Below, piece after piece: positions 32,502 through 44,651 of a stretch of 64,000 bases of DNA. The DNA comes from Arabidopsis thaliana (taxonomy: Eukaryota > Streptophyta > Magnoliopsida > Brassicales > Brassicaceae), in assembly GCF_000001735.4 (NCBI RefSeq), contig NC_003070.9:7068001-7132000 (forward strand), given 5' to 3'. How positions within the stretch are numbered: position 1 is the stretch's first letter; the number at the start of each line of letters is the position of its first letter. The translations under genes and the position numbers were made by a program. The notes under the pieces were generated by a model, which made no database searches, had not been told where the DNA came from, and worked only from the letters and a program-made list of their open reading frames with translations.

Positions 32502-34847
32502 TCAAAGTTTAGAAGTAGCCAATTTGATTAGATCCTTGCGAAGCGTCTTACCGGATGCAGTTTTTGGTATGGAGTTTATAAATGAGACCTTTCTTATCTT
32601 CTTATATGGTGCTACCTGCTCAAAATTTTAGTAATCTTTTGAAACCAACTATCATAAAACTAATTTACCACCTAAAAACATTATAACAAGGTAAAGAAGA
32701 GAAGGTGTTGTTTTGTGATTTTAAAAGCACACCTGCTTAGAGATGAAGTCAATGACTTGTTTCTCAGAGAGATTGCTCTCGTGTTTTCGAACCACGTAAG
32801 CCATTGGATATTGTCCTGCTTCTTTGTCCGGAAAACTTTGCAGTACGTACACAAAAGCATACATACATGAACATGTTGTGTTTTACGTTTATAAGGCAAA
32901 AATCATGGCGTTTAAATTGGAGGAAAAAAAAAAGTTATGAAATATTTTACGGAATAACGGCGGCATCGAGAATGTCCGGATGAGTAATCAGAAGAGCTTC
33001 TAGTTCAGCTGGAGGCACCTGTTTATCAATTACTTATCGTTAGATCTTTATAATTTTAAAATTTCACTGTTTGTGAAAGAATGAAGATAGATGTTTATGA
33101 ACCTGATAGCCTTTGTATTTTATCAGTTCTTTCAATCGATCCACAACAAAAAGAAACCCATCTTCATCGATGTAGCAAAGATCTCCAGTTTTTAGCCATC
33201 CCTCTAAATTAATGGTTTCATTTGTAGCTTCTTGGTTTTTAAAATAACCTTCATTTTACGTTTGTCAATTAATAAAGCTTACGTAACAAGGTATATACAC
33301 AAACAAATCGGGATCTTTCACGTCGTCATTTTCCATTATATGGAGCTACCTAACTTTTTGAACTCGTACAAAAATGAAAATTCACTTATTCACACTAGTC
33401 CAAAAACCATATGCAAAATCCATCACTAGAAAAAACTTGGAAATCAAATACGAGTTCTTGCTATATTTGTTTCACAAAAAGTTATAAACTTGATCTCAAT
33501 AACAATTTAATTTATCTTTATCTTATACATTGATTTGAAATGGTTAAGTTTTTGCCTTTGACCAAAAAAATGATCAAGTTATTACTTCTATCGCAAGCAA
33601 AGCAAAAACTATCTAGTGATTTTACCTTTAGAAATAGAAGGGCCCTTGAGCCAGAGCTCTCCCGTTTGGTTAATTCCCATGAACCGACCCGTATTCGGAT
33701 CCACGATCCTCGCCTCCACATCAGACGTCAACGTCCCCGCCGTGCCATATCTCCGGCTCTCCTCCGCTGAATTCGTGAAAGCCCCTCCGCCGTTGGATTC
33801 CGTCAAAGCATACCCCTGCAGTATATCAACCGTCGGATATTTCTCTAGAAACCCTTCCGTCACCTCCTTGCTCAACGGCGCTCCACCACACCTCACCGTT
33901 TTCAGTGAGCTCAGATCGTACTTAGCCTTGATCAGATCTGCGTCGTTAATCATAGCTACCAAAACAGGTGGCGCCAAAGCCAGAGCTGTGGCTCGGTGCT
34001 TCTCCACCGCATCCATCATATCGTGGAGCTGAAATCTCCGGAGGATCACCACCGTTGAACCCAATGCTACGGTGCCCATAGCGAAGGTCAATAAACCGTA
34101 GGTGTGGAACATCGGGACGGTACAGATGAAAATATCGTCTCGTTTCAAATTATCCGATATGAATCTAGCCACGTGAGCTGTTAAATTCCGGTGAGACGAG
34201 ATCACTCCTTTGCTCGGTCCCGTGGTTCCCGACGAGTAAAGCATCATCGCCGTGTCGTCCTGGTTGACTCGGTCCCTGACTCGTTGCCCACTCGGTTCTT
34301 TCTTCACCATCTCGCTTAAAATCCCAACGACTCTGATTGCGCTAGTGAGCTCCTGGTAAACTTCGTCGTCGGTGAGAACGACGGAGATAGCGACGGGGAG
34401 TTTTGGTGCCAGCTGGCGCGTAGTGAAGACGAGAGTTGGATTACTGTCGGCAATCTGTTTGGAGATTTCACCGGAAGTATTGAGAGTGTTGGCGGTGGTG
34501 AAAACGGCGCCGAGAGACATGACGGAGAGGCAAACAACGGGAATGAAGATGGAGTTTGGAGAAAGGATGAGGACGACGTCGCCTCTTCGTATTCCGACTT
34601 CATGATATAGACAGTCGGCGACGCGATCGACGGCTCTCCAGAGATCGGAGAAGGTTAAGCACTGGCCTGTGGCAGCGTCGATAAAGGCGGTTTTGCCACG
34701 GTGTGGCTGAGAGGAGATGAATGTGGTGACGTCACGCGAAAGATTTGGCGGGAGACTTAATGGTTGGCGCTTGCTATAGAATGTAGAGTTTGATTTGCAG
34801 AAACCACTTCTAGGATCAACAATGAGAGATCTCTCAGGATACGCCAT
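32502..34847 (-). CDS. 4-coumarate-CoA ligase-like acyl-CoA synthetase, intact copy 3
   Basis: Exons 34847-33626, 33248-33103, 33018-32951, 32835-32733 and 32615-32502 join without a break to 550 residues. The P-loop-like motif [12 protein letters not shown] lies near residue 190, followed by [27 protein letters not shown] and [13 protein letters not shown]. The catalytic Lys is in the last exon ([11 protein letters not shown]). The C terminus SKL directs it to peroxisomes. It should form acyl-CoA esters of fatty-acid-like or phenylpropanoid acids; the true substrate is unknown. It is closest to copy 2 (very similar first exons), so these two arose by the latest duplication. An alternative in-frame ATG is at 34868. 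By order it is At1g20500. Confidence 0.9.
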
Positions 34848-34868
34848 TTTTTCTCTATACGAGTACAA

Positions 34869-35644
34869 CAGATCCAGAGGATGAATTTAAAGAGTGGTTA
34901 ATACAAATTTATTTTTGTTTCTTTTCCCGAAGAGTGCTAAAATGCATGTCGAGTAGATAAAGAGTCGTTTATTTTGATGAAAACAGCTATCACTGAAAAC
35001 TTCACATAGTAATGAAAACGATAAACCCTTTTACCCGGAAAATTAAATAGCTATCAATCAAAACCACGATATAAAATTCGCAAGTAATGCCAAAAAAAGG
35101 AAGAGATAGACGTCGAATTTCGACTCACGACACAGTGCAGCTTTGTGAAGACTTAGCCCAAATTGGAATTGTTAGCACATATCAAAACTAGTCTAAAAAC
35201 TACTTTAAATGAAATATTGGTGAGTTTTCACATATCAAAACTACTCTAAAATTACTTTAAATGATATATTGGTGGGTTTTCTAAAACTCGTTGATAAATT
35301 TTACTTTTTGTTTTTGTTATGTTTCACAAGAAATACCATTTTCATATAAAATAGTAAAGTTAAAAAATATTGAACCTTTTTTCACAATAAACAAAACTCA
35401 AGTTATAATTACTGCCATAATCAATCTGAGTTAGAACTTAGGATAATTTGACCAATTTGATCAGAAACATGTTTTGAACATATACTCTATTACATAAACC
35501 ATATAGTGGCCATTTATGTGTGTAATCTTCTGTGTTTTGGGACCACATGGTCATATTTCAACATGGATGCATAGTATCAGATTTTTCTACAGGTCTACAG
35601 CACAAACAATAAATAATACATGGAGATTGACTCTCATAATAATT
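34869..35644. other. Spacer with a direct repeat
   Basis: Promoter side of copy 3 and 3' region of OPCL1. A two-copy direct repeat lies at 35176-35280 (separate entry). No gene is seen. Confidence 0.5.
35176..35280. repeat. Two-copy tandem repeat, about 53 bases
   Basis: Units at 35176-35228 and 35229-35280 both begin CACATATCAAAACTA and end TATTGGTG(A/G)GTTTT, with few differences. They are directly adjacent. Confidence 0.8.
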
Positions 35645-37856
35645 TCAAAGCTTGGAGTTGGAAGTTGCTATCTTGATGAGATCTTTGCGTAGAATCTTGC
35701 CTGAAGGGTTCTTTGGTATTGAAGATACGAAAGCAACTTTTCGTATCCTCTTGTATGGTGCTACTTGTTTCGCTACAAACTCCATTATTGTCTTCTCTGA
35801 TAAGCTGCTCCCAGTTTTCCTTACGACGTATGCCATTGGAAATTGCCCCACTTCTTTGTCCGGAAACCTGCAAATCACCAAAACATTAAAAACTCATAGA
35901 CTGTTTCTGATACAAAAACGAGTGAGTGTTGTAGTGACTTACGGGATCACTGCAGCATCAGTGATTTCAGGATGAGTAAGCAACAAAGCCTCTAGCTCAG
36001 CTGGAGCAACCTATACAATAATCACCAAAATAAGTTTAGTTTAGCACAAATTCATCTCATTGCTATAGATAGAGCCAATGCTTCTCTAAAGTCAGTAAGA
36101 TAAAGAATGATGTTCAAATATACTCCATCTCCATCCCGAAAAGCTTATCATACACACACAATCATCATATCAAGACTCAGAGATTACTTATTAGTTCAAA
36201 GGAACGAAGGAGGTCAGGTTTCTAGCAGTTTAGCCAAACAAACTCACTACTAAATAAAAAGGATGACATGATCCATCAGCATATCACTACAGGCAGACTC
36301 TATCATCAGTTCACAAAAGACGATTTTTGACTCATCAGCATTTTCTAATGCTTCAAAAGGACTATAAATCTATAGCATCAACATCGACCATGCTCAAAAT
36401 TTGTGTTCTATATATCACCTGATAACCCTTGTACTTGATCAGTTCCTTTAACCGATCAACCACGAATATGAATCCATCTTCATCGATATAGCAAAGATCT
36501 CCAGTTCTTAACCATCCTTCAGAATCAAGAGTCGAACTCGTAGCTTCCTCATTGCTGAAATAACCTGCCAAGAACAACCAAAATTGCCATGGTAAGAAAA
36601 AATCCTACATTGATGATTTCTGTAATCAAAAACGATTCTCAAATCAATGTACCTTTCATTATGGAAGGACCCTTGAGCCAAAGCTCACCGGTTTGTTTCG
36701 GTCCAAGAATCTGACCAGTAACCGGATCAACAATCCTCCCTTCCATACTTGCCGACAATTTCCCAGCGGTACCGTATCTCCGACTTTCCTCAACAGTATC
36801 CGTAGAAGCTCCTATACCCGTTGACTCAGTCAACCCATAACCTTGTAAAATCTTAACCGTCGGATACTTCTCCGCGAATCCTTCAGTCACTTCCTTACTC
36901 AACGGAGCTCCGCCGCATAAAACAGTATGCATAGAGCTCAAATCATACTTAGCCTTAATCTGATCTGCACCGTTAACCATCGCCACAAGAATCGGAGGCA
37001 CGAGAGGCAAAGACGTGGCTTGATACTTGCCAATCGCTGACATCATCTCGTGCATCTCGAATTTAGAGAGAACGATGATCGTAGATCCGTAAGCGAGTAA
37101 TCCAGTAGCGAACGCAGCTAAACCGTAGATGTGAAACATAGGAACAGTGCAGATGAATCGTTGCTCTCCATCATCAGATCCAAATCGATTCACGATGGTT
37201 TGAACCATCGCGATTAAGTTACGGTGAGACGAGATCACTCCTTTGCTCATTCCCGTGGTTCCTGAAGAGTAAAGCAAAGTCGCCGTATCATCCTGGTCAA
37301 CTCGCTCCTTGACTCGGTTCCCACTCGGTTCCTTCTTCATCATCTCCACCAATCTTCTCACATCACCCACTGAGTCAACTCGTTCCTCGTCCATAAGCAC
37401 GATCGGGAGCTTCTTTGCGGCGGCGGAGATTTTCGGGAGAAGCTGCGATGTGGTGAAGGCGAGGACTGGATTTGAATCCTTAATCTGTTTAGCGATCTCG
37501 TTTGAAGTGTTGAGTGGATTCGTGGTGGTGATGATTGCGCCTAGTGACATGACGGAGAGACAAACGACGGGGAATAAAATTGAGTTTGGGGAGAGGAGGA
37601 GGACGACGTGGCCTTTGCGAATCCCTATCTCGGAGAGACAATCGGCGACGGATTCCACGGCACGCCATAGCTCGGTGAAGGTGAGGTTTTGACCTGTGGA
37701 AGCGTCGATGAAGGCGATACGGCCACGATGAGCTTGTGAAGAAATGAAAGTAGTGACGTCGAGTGATGGATTTGGCGGGAGTGGGATTGGTGTTCGTTTG
37801 CTGTAGAATGTTGAGTTTGAGTTGCAGAAACCACTTCGAGAATTCACTGAAGCCAT
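35645..37856 (-). CDS. OPCL1: OPC-8:0 CoA ligase 1 (jasmonate biosynthesis)
   Basis: Exons 37856-36653, 36564-36419, 36010-35943 and 35867-35645 give 546 residues starting [21 protein letters not shown] recognise this as OPCL1 (At1g20510). It activates the OPDA-derived acid OPC-8:0 to its CoA ester in peroxisomes, the step before three rounds of beta-oxidation to jasmonic acid. Motifs: [39 protein letters not shown], and [11 protein letters not shown] with the catalytic Lys; the last three residues are SKL. Exons 4 and 5 of the other three copies are fused here, so this gene has lost the last intron. An in-frame ATG lies 27 bases upstream. A CACGTG G-box at 38016-38021 fits known jasmonate/MYC2 induction. 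Confidence 0.96.
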
Positions 37857-38015
37857 GGATTTTGTTTCTATGTAACTTGACACTACAGTGGAAATTTAAT
37901 TTATGGTTGAGAAGGAGGTTTGACTTTTTATAATAAGAAAAGTCTAAAGCAGCCGAAGAACACGTTGGCGTTCTTGTTCCGCGATATTTCCAATTCTCCA
38001 GGTCGTTGTTAGCGG

Positions 38016-38021
38016 CACGTG
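38016..38021. promoter_or_regulatory. G-box upstream of OPCL1
   Basis: CACGTG (context GGCACGTGAAG) 160 bases before the OPCL1 start codon. It is the known target core of MYC2-type bHLH factors in jasmonate signalling. Function here is inferred. Confidence 0.5.
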
Positions 38022-38921
38022 AAGAATATGTTTTTTCAATTAACGAATTGAAAATGACGTGGTGGAGCCCTTTTAGATTATAATGGGCCTTTAGTTAAAA
38101 GCCCAAAGAGCCGAATCGATATTCACACACGCTTGAACTGAATCACCCGGGTAGGATTGCTATACTGGGAGAAGAGCAAGCGCTTGCCTGACTGAAATGT
38201 GAAGCCGGAAGGTAGGGTTCCGGTGAACCTCTCTCTCTTTGTCTCTCTGTAATTGAGCATGTTAGGGATATGTTTCTAGAATTCGGGTGATTACTACTTA
38301 CCTTGGATTTATGAATCAATTTGATAATAAGAGGAACTGATCAGGATCAGAGGCAATTTATCTTTGTTTCTCATACATTTTGATCAAAGAAGTAATGCGA
38401 CTTGGTTTAAAAATTTGAGTTGTAGTTGTAATTGAATAATTGCCAAAGCTATCACACAGTTTTTATCTTCCCATGAACTCCTTGTGAATGCTTATATTTA
38501 GTTTACTAATGAGTTTAGGTTCTTGATCATGCACATTGCACAGAGATGGTGGTAAGACTCTGTTCGTTTTTTTTTGTTCCTCTGTTTCGTAATTTGAAGG
38601 TTTGGTTTCTGTTTCTTCCTCCTTCTTGGCTAAATTGTGTTATTGCCCTTCTCTTAGAGATTATCACTAGGTAATGTCTGTATTTCCACTGGTGTGTCTT
38701 TTTGTTTTATAACATTCACTTTTTGAGCAATAATAAACAATGGATGAGAAACTGTGAGGAGATTCTGACCAAAATTTTCTGTCGAAATAAAGAGACTGTG
38801 AGGAAATTACTTTTAATACGTGTATTTGACTTTGTAGGACGATAATATTTCTGTATTTGCTTATAATTCTAATTTTTACAGGTATATATCTGTTTGATGT
38901 CTTCCAGAAGTGGTATCCGTA
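38022..38921. other. Spacer, no gene seen
   Basis: Near 38080-38110 are GGGCC and GCCC repeats. The rest is A+T-rich and includes the 3' region of the minus-strand gene ending at 38922. Confidence 0.5.
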
Positions 38922-39617
38922 TCAAACCGGAGATGTTTTAGCTGTAAGAATATTAAGAAGTGAAACTCTGGTCTGAATCAGTCGCCGGAAAATACACTCC
39001 AACTCGATCTCAAGCTCCTCAACAGTGATCTCTGCAGCCTCCAACCTTGTACTTGCGCTCCGCATCGCTACTTCGTCCCACGCATCATCAAAGCAGCAAA
39101 ACTGCATCGTAAAGATAGAAGAAAATGACCCTATGCTCGGTTTTCTCTCGAGCCAAGGAACACATACGAGTGAGAACAGAGACTCAACCATAGTCACAAC
39201 GGCTCTTCTCACTTCTTTCAAAACCTCAGCAACAAACAGAAGGTTCTGCTCTATGCTCTGCATCTCCATCATCCCTCTCCCTCCTCCTTCAATACTCTTT
39301 AGACTATTTAAACACTTGAGCGTTTCCTTCTTGAGCTTGTTCCTATACCGATTATACGCTGCAACCTTTTCACTAAGGTTTGATCCATTACAGCGCAGAG
39401 TCAGTTGAAGATCTTGCAGGCCATGTCTCACGAGTGCCATGACATCTTTCGACACATTACAGACATCTAACATTATTAGTGAAGCTTCAGAGACTTGCTC
39501 GATCCAGTTCTCTTTCCCTTGTTGGCACAGAGACTCTCTTGCTTCTGGACAGTGATCGAGAAGATAGTTTGCGCAGTCTTGTAGTTCTCTCAAACCTTCC
39601 AAGTCCAGTAGCGCCAT
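38922..39617 (-). CDS. DUF241 family protein
   Basis: An intronless gene for 231 residues starting MALLDLEGLRELQDCANYLL. The sequence shows the plant DUF241 pattern: a helical N-terminal region with VSEASLIMLDVCNVSKDV and LQLTLRCNG, a central YNRYRNKLKKETLKCLNSL, and a C-terminal helix ending CIFRRLIQTRVSLLNILT, a typical family ending. The family is expanded in Arabidopsis, and related BPS1-type proteins influence root-derived signals, but the molecular role is unknown. By order it is At1g20520. No transmembrane segment or signal peptide is evident. Confidence 0.85.
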   Translation of the reverse strand: MALLDLEGLRELQDCANYLLDHCPEARESLCQQGKENWIEQVSEASLIMLDVCNVSKDVMALVRHGLQDLQLTLRCNGSNLSEKVAAYNRYRNKLKKETLKCLNSLKSIEGGGRGMMEMQSIEQNLLFVAEVLKEVRRAVVTMVESLFSLVCVPWLERKPSIGSFSSIFTMQFCCFDDAWDEVAMRSASTRLEAAEITVEELEIELECIFRRLIQTRVSLLNILTAKTSPV

Positions 39618-40369
39618 TCGGTTGAAACCTCAAAAGGGTATTGCTTGATGAGAACTTGATGAGAGATTTGTGATTAGGGTTTAGTGAAATCTTAGGGTTA
39701 CGTCCATAAATAGGGATTGTTTGAATTGGAGTTGAAGATGGATCTGAGAAGAATGAGGAAAGTACGAAGAAGGAACCCTGAGGTTAGTTTTTTCCTTTTC
39801 TTTGCGAGGTGTTTTTTTTTTGTACATAAGTGAAGACATTAGTGTTGGAGACAGGTCATTTAGTTTTCAAATTCAAACTAGTTGAAGTTAGTGGTATTTA
39901 GGAACCTTCCGTTTATGTAAGTGGCACTAGATTAGGCTACATTATGGATTTGCTTCGATATTATTGTCTACATAACAAAACAAAATACAATTTTAATTTA
40001 AATTATAATCGGATACCTTTATCAGAAACCATGCATGAACCAAGCCAGCCAGTGTTTGTAATTATCTGAATAAAACGGAAGAATTATTTATTTATATCTG
40101 AAATGTTCCAGAATTTTGTTTTTGTATTGTTGGTTTAATAGTTTGTCGAATTCATCACCTTTTAAACACTAAACACAGAGTCATGTTCATGATTGGAATG
40201 TACTATCTTATTATTAAAGATCACTAACGGCGTATACATATAGATTATAGATATATGTCGAATGTACATAATCAAAATTTTCAATTTAGCAAAATTCAAA
40301 ACTCTTCCAAGGACACATAGAATAAATGATAGATAGCAGAACTGATGAGAACTAAAACAAAGCCGTACA
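39618..40369. other. Spacer, no gene seen
   Basis: Promoter and leader of the DUF241 gene, then A+T-rich DNA up to the stop codon of the next minus-strand gene. Confidence 0.5.
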
Positions 40370-42377
40370 TTACGTGCACATCAAGTCAAGTTCCTCATAA
40401 GTCTGCTTTGAGTTTGTAGCTAATTTCTCCATCGATTTGAATATCTGTTCCATGTTAGACTTCAGATTTAAACTCCCCATTAATGCAACAGATGGTACTG
40501 TCTTCATCTTCCTCTGCATCTTCTGCTCTTCCTTCTCTAACATCATAAGCTTCCTTTCTATATCCTTTACGCTGCCATTAACATTCCTCTGCTCTTCCAA
40601 TTCCATCCTCTGTTTCTCCACCTGATGGTTTACGTGCATCAAAATCGTGTAAACCGCTTCTGTAAACTCCTTCTCTCCGTGTGATATCTCAAGGTTTTGT
40701 GACCAAGTGTTAATAGCACCAAACAATGGTGGCTCTTCTGAGAGATCTGGTGTTGGTTCTTGAGGTTCCTGTTTTAAACATCGCATTAGCCAATTGTTCA
40801 AGGCTTTAACATACTGAGCCTGAGCATCTATCCAGTTCGACATGCTTAGACTCCAGTTCCTCAACTCCAGTTTCAATTCCATAGCAAGCTCAAGCTGAGA
40901 TAAGTCTAGATTCTCCTTTATTGTCATCTTATCAAGCTTCTTAGCCTCTGCAATTACTTTAGATTGTCTACTGTGACATTCTAGCATAGAGTTCCACATC
41001 TCAGACAACCTAAATATTGAGACACAACAAGCTGAGTTAACTCATGAGATTTCTCAAACAAAATTCTTATGGTAATGTCCGTAGTACCTGTGGATCAACT
41101 CTTTCATTTGGAACCAGAGCTCTTCATCGCGTAACTTGTTTATCGTCAGACAAATGTTGTTTATCTTATGGATAGAAACTCTCATTCTTGTAGACAAACA
41201 CTGAATCGAAGAACGAATAGCTTCGATTTTGCTTAGATCTGCACTTTTTGCTTCCAATCTCCTCAATAGTTTGTAGTTCTTCATGTGAGATGTTCGGAGT
41301 TTCTCCTCAGCCTGTAAATAACAAATCAAAAGTCTTAAGGAACATAAAACACTTAGATAATTTTGCTTCAATCCATTCAGAGCATTTTGATTATACCTTT
41401 ACTTCTTGGTACAGTTTCTTCTCCCACATGAAAAGTTTCTTCAGAGTAGATGAAAGATTATTGAAATTAGATTCTTCCACTGGTTTGGGATCAAATGGAG
41501 TCATCACCTTCTTCGTGTAGAGAATGTTTGAAGAAGGAAGAAGAATTCGAACATTACATTGATAAACAGAGCTTTTCTGGTAGTATCTGAATCTGGAAGT
41601 GTCAAACATCTTCGAAACATCATTCCCTGATTCTGAAGCTTTCTTGAACATTTCCTGCAATTGCTTTGTTACTTCAGATAAATCTGATGAAACTTTTTGA
41701 TCCTTTGATTCTTTAGGAGCACGCTTCCTATTTTTCTCTGAGATTCTCAGAGTTTTTTTCTCTTCTTCTACTTTAATCTTCTCATCGTTTTGGCTCACAG
41801 TAATCTTCTTCTTCTTCAACTTATCTTCTTCATGAGAAGGAGTGGTCTCTCTATCCTTCAAATCATTGACATCCGTAGTGTACGGAAGCTCATAGCTCTC
41901 GAAGAAATTGATAAAATCCCAAGCGTAATTACTCGGAGCCGGCGGTGGAGGAGGCGGCGTTATGGTGCCGGATTCGTATCTCCGGGAGTAGAACGAGTCA
42001 TGATTAAGATTTAGAGATTCAGGTTTTGAACCGCTTAAGAGATCGCAATTCGTACCTTCACCTTCCTCACAATCCGAATCGAACTTGGGAGGCAAATCGG
42101 AATCAGAACTGGTAACCGAGTGAGCCGAGGAACAGGATTCCGGAGAATACGTCTCCGGTGATTCGTCAGCTTCGGATTCAACATCCGGCGGAGACTCGAC
42201 GGCATGTTGGAAGAATCTATGGAGAGCTGGACCGACGGTGTTCAGAGAAAGGAGATAAGCTGAGTGAGCGTCGGCTAAGGCGTAGCTTCGCCGGAGCGTA
42301 TCTTCGAGTGAGCTGCAGCGGTCACGGCATAGAGATACGGCCGGTAAACCGTCGAGCTTGGAGGGGGAGCAACCCAT
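40370..42377 (-). CDS. DUF630/DUF632 protein (putative bZIP-like, myristoylation signal)
   Basis: Three exons (42377-41397, 41311-41088, 41009-40370) give 614 residues. The N terminus MGCSPSKLDGLPAVSLCRDR is the DUF630 signature, with Gly2 and Cys3 fitting N-myristoylation and palmitoylation. A Pro/Ser-rich and acidic linker follows, with a PPPPPPAPSNYAWDFINFF motif near 145. From about 245 to 600 lies the DUF632 region, mostly helical with several coiled-coil stretches (VTKQLQEMFKKASESGNDVS, KLYQEVKAEEKLRTSH, MEQIFKSMEKLA). The family has plasma-membrane-associated members with roles in leaf rolling and root hairs (REL2, NRG2), but this one, At1g20530 by order, is not characterised to my knowledge. 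Confidence 0.9.
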
Positions 42378-44651
42378 AACGGTCGTTGGAGAGTTAGTGT
42401 TTTTTCAAAAGCTTGGATTTGTTGTCATATAAAAGTGATTACGTGATTAAGGTTAAGGTATCATTAAAAACTTAAAAATGATCACTTAATTTCACATTTT
42501 ACCAAATTTAAAACAGTAAAAGCGCAATTACATTTCAAAAGGAAAAATTCATAGAGTACTGACAACTTCCACATATGAATAAATGATTATGATTCGAATA
42601 AGAGAGCCGTTTCTTTTTTTTTTTTAGGAAGGGACATGCAACCAAACTTCAATTTGGAAACTAGCTAGTAATCATAGTACTATAAACGTTGCAATTATCT
42701 ATTTTTTTCTATTCACGATTAACATTGCATTTTTTTTTTTTTTGAAACGTTTGCATTGATTTATCGTCGTTAGAAATCATAAAAATGAAGTTTGCAAGGA
42801 ACCATGCAATTATTCTACTCTGTGAATCATTGAAGCATAGAAAGTGGAAAAAGACGTGGTGTTAAAAAGTTAAAGCTAAAAAGTGAAAAGTTAAAATAAA
42901 AAAGGTTTGAGATTCAAAGTAACGTAAAGTGTTAAAAACAAATTTATAACGAAATCATGCTCTAAAAGTACATGCACATGTTGTAGGTACCAAACTCATA
43001 TTTTAATCCCCTTTTTTCAGAACTCAAAACTCACGATTAGCTTCAAACACAAGTAAAATGAAGTTTTGTCAATAACTCGAGATATAAATCCATACATTAC
43101 CACACTGATCATATCTCATATCTTCCTACTTCTCACTATGTTATAGAATGAATATGTTGTTTTCTCTTTAATTTGTACTATTCTAGCAAATAATATCCAG
43201 AGATAGAAAACATATTAGTTTTATAGTTTACTCCCATGCCTATATATTATACCAACAAAGCCATCTCCACCCATACAGAAAATATCAGTTTCTACTTTCA
43301 ACATTATATTGCAATTTTAATGAAGATATACACAAAATATAATTTTTAATCAGTAGTATGTTCTAGTTGTAGCAAGTTACTGATCACCATGAATACATTT
43401 TCCACAAAACCCTACTAAAAACATGATTTTGTTTCATATAACTACCATGAAATTCTTGTCTACAATTACCATGATAATTATCAATATAAATACATTTTCA
43501 GATAGAGATGTGCATGAACGAGCGTCTTCACACGTCTTAACTTAAAAATCCTCAACTTTAAGAGTGAGAGTTGGAACTTTTTGGGTTTGCGGCTTTTGAG
43601 AAGATAAGACGAAAAAAGCGAAAACTTCCATATATAAAGAATACACGAGGATCTTTAATTAGTTCCTAATAGAAGAAAAATTTATCAATGTTTTTGGGTG
43701 AAACAAAAAAGAAAGGAATGTTTCTTTTTTGGGGATGGTGGAGATCCACCTTCTCATATTTTGTCTTCTTATCACTACTTTTGTAACCTTTCTTATCATA
43801 GGATATTCCCACGCGTATTAAAATCAGTTCAACTAAACATTATTTCCTTCAAGAATATACCCATATTAACAAAACCACGATAAGTTTAGAGTCTTACATG
43901 AACGCGAACAGACACATTGAAGTTTCGACAAAATCAATAGAAAAAGTCACTTATCGTTCAACCTTTCTAAGAGAAATGGTTAATAATCTCGTAGTTAGGA
44001 GTTTTCTTATATTTATACTCTGTTTTACATTACATTGTTAACCAACTTATTGTAGATTATATAAGAGTTTAACTAATAGTCGTTGTTTTCTGGCTGTGCG
44101 CGGTTGTGGAGATTTTTAATATGCTATTGTCAGTTTTTTTCATATTTCTTTACGTTGGTTGACAAACATTTCCTAGTCGTCAATTCTAATGTTACTTGCA
44201 TTGCATGGCTTCGCAAAAATACTCAAAAAACACATCATTGTTAAGTAACGGTCATAAAATCATGAAAGCATCACGTACTATCTGTGGCTTTACTAAGACG
44301 TCGTTAACAAACGTAATGATAACATTCTTTTTTCTGGTGATTGATTCATGATTTTATGCCTTTTTTTTGGGTGATCAAACAACGTTGTAACTATGACCGG
44401 GCCTAATAGACATCTATGGGACTCTAATTCCATTGACCCGTTTTGTAACATATATACTAGAGTGAGTAGTGATAATTTATAGAAATTTGATATGTATATG
44501 TCTCTGAGTAGTTAGTGAAATTGTAACATAAGAGATTGGGCCTGACTTTATTAAGTTAGGCCCATTAATGTCTATCACTAACACGAAAACCAGCATCTGC
44601 TTCAGCTCGTCGTCTTCTCTACCTGAATCAGTGCGTCTGGCTCAGGTGACA
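42378..44651. other. Long A+T-rich spacer, no gene seen
   Basis: About 2.2 kb without a convincing open frame or RNA gene. The only marked feature is an inverted pair of GGCCCA elements at 44537-44564 next to the plus-strand gene. Confidence 0.55.
44537..44564. promoter_or_regulatory. Inverted pair of site II (TGGGCC) elements
   Basis: TGGGCCTGACTT and AAGTTAGGCCCA form a near-palindrome around TATT, about 90 bases before the ATG of the WD40 gene. Site II elements (TGGGCY) are known TCP-factor targets in promoters of growth-related housekeeping genes. Confidence 0.5.
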
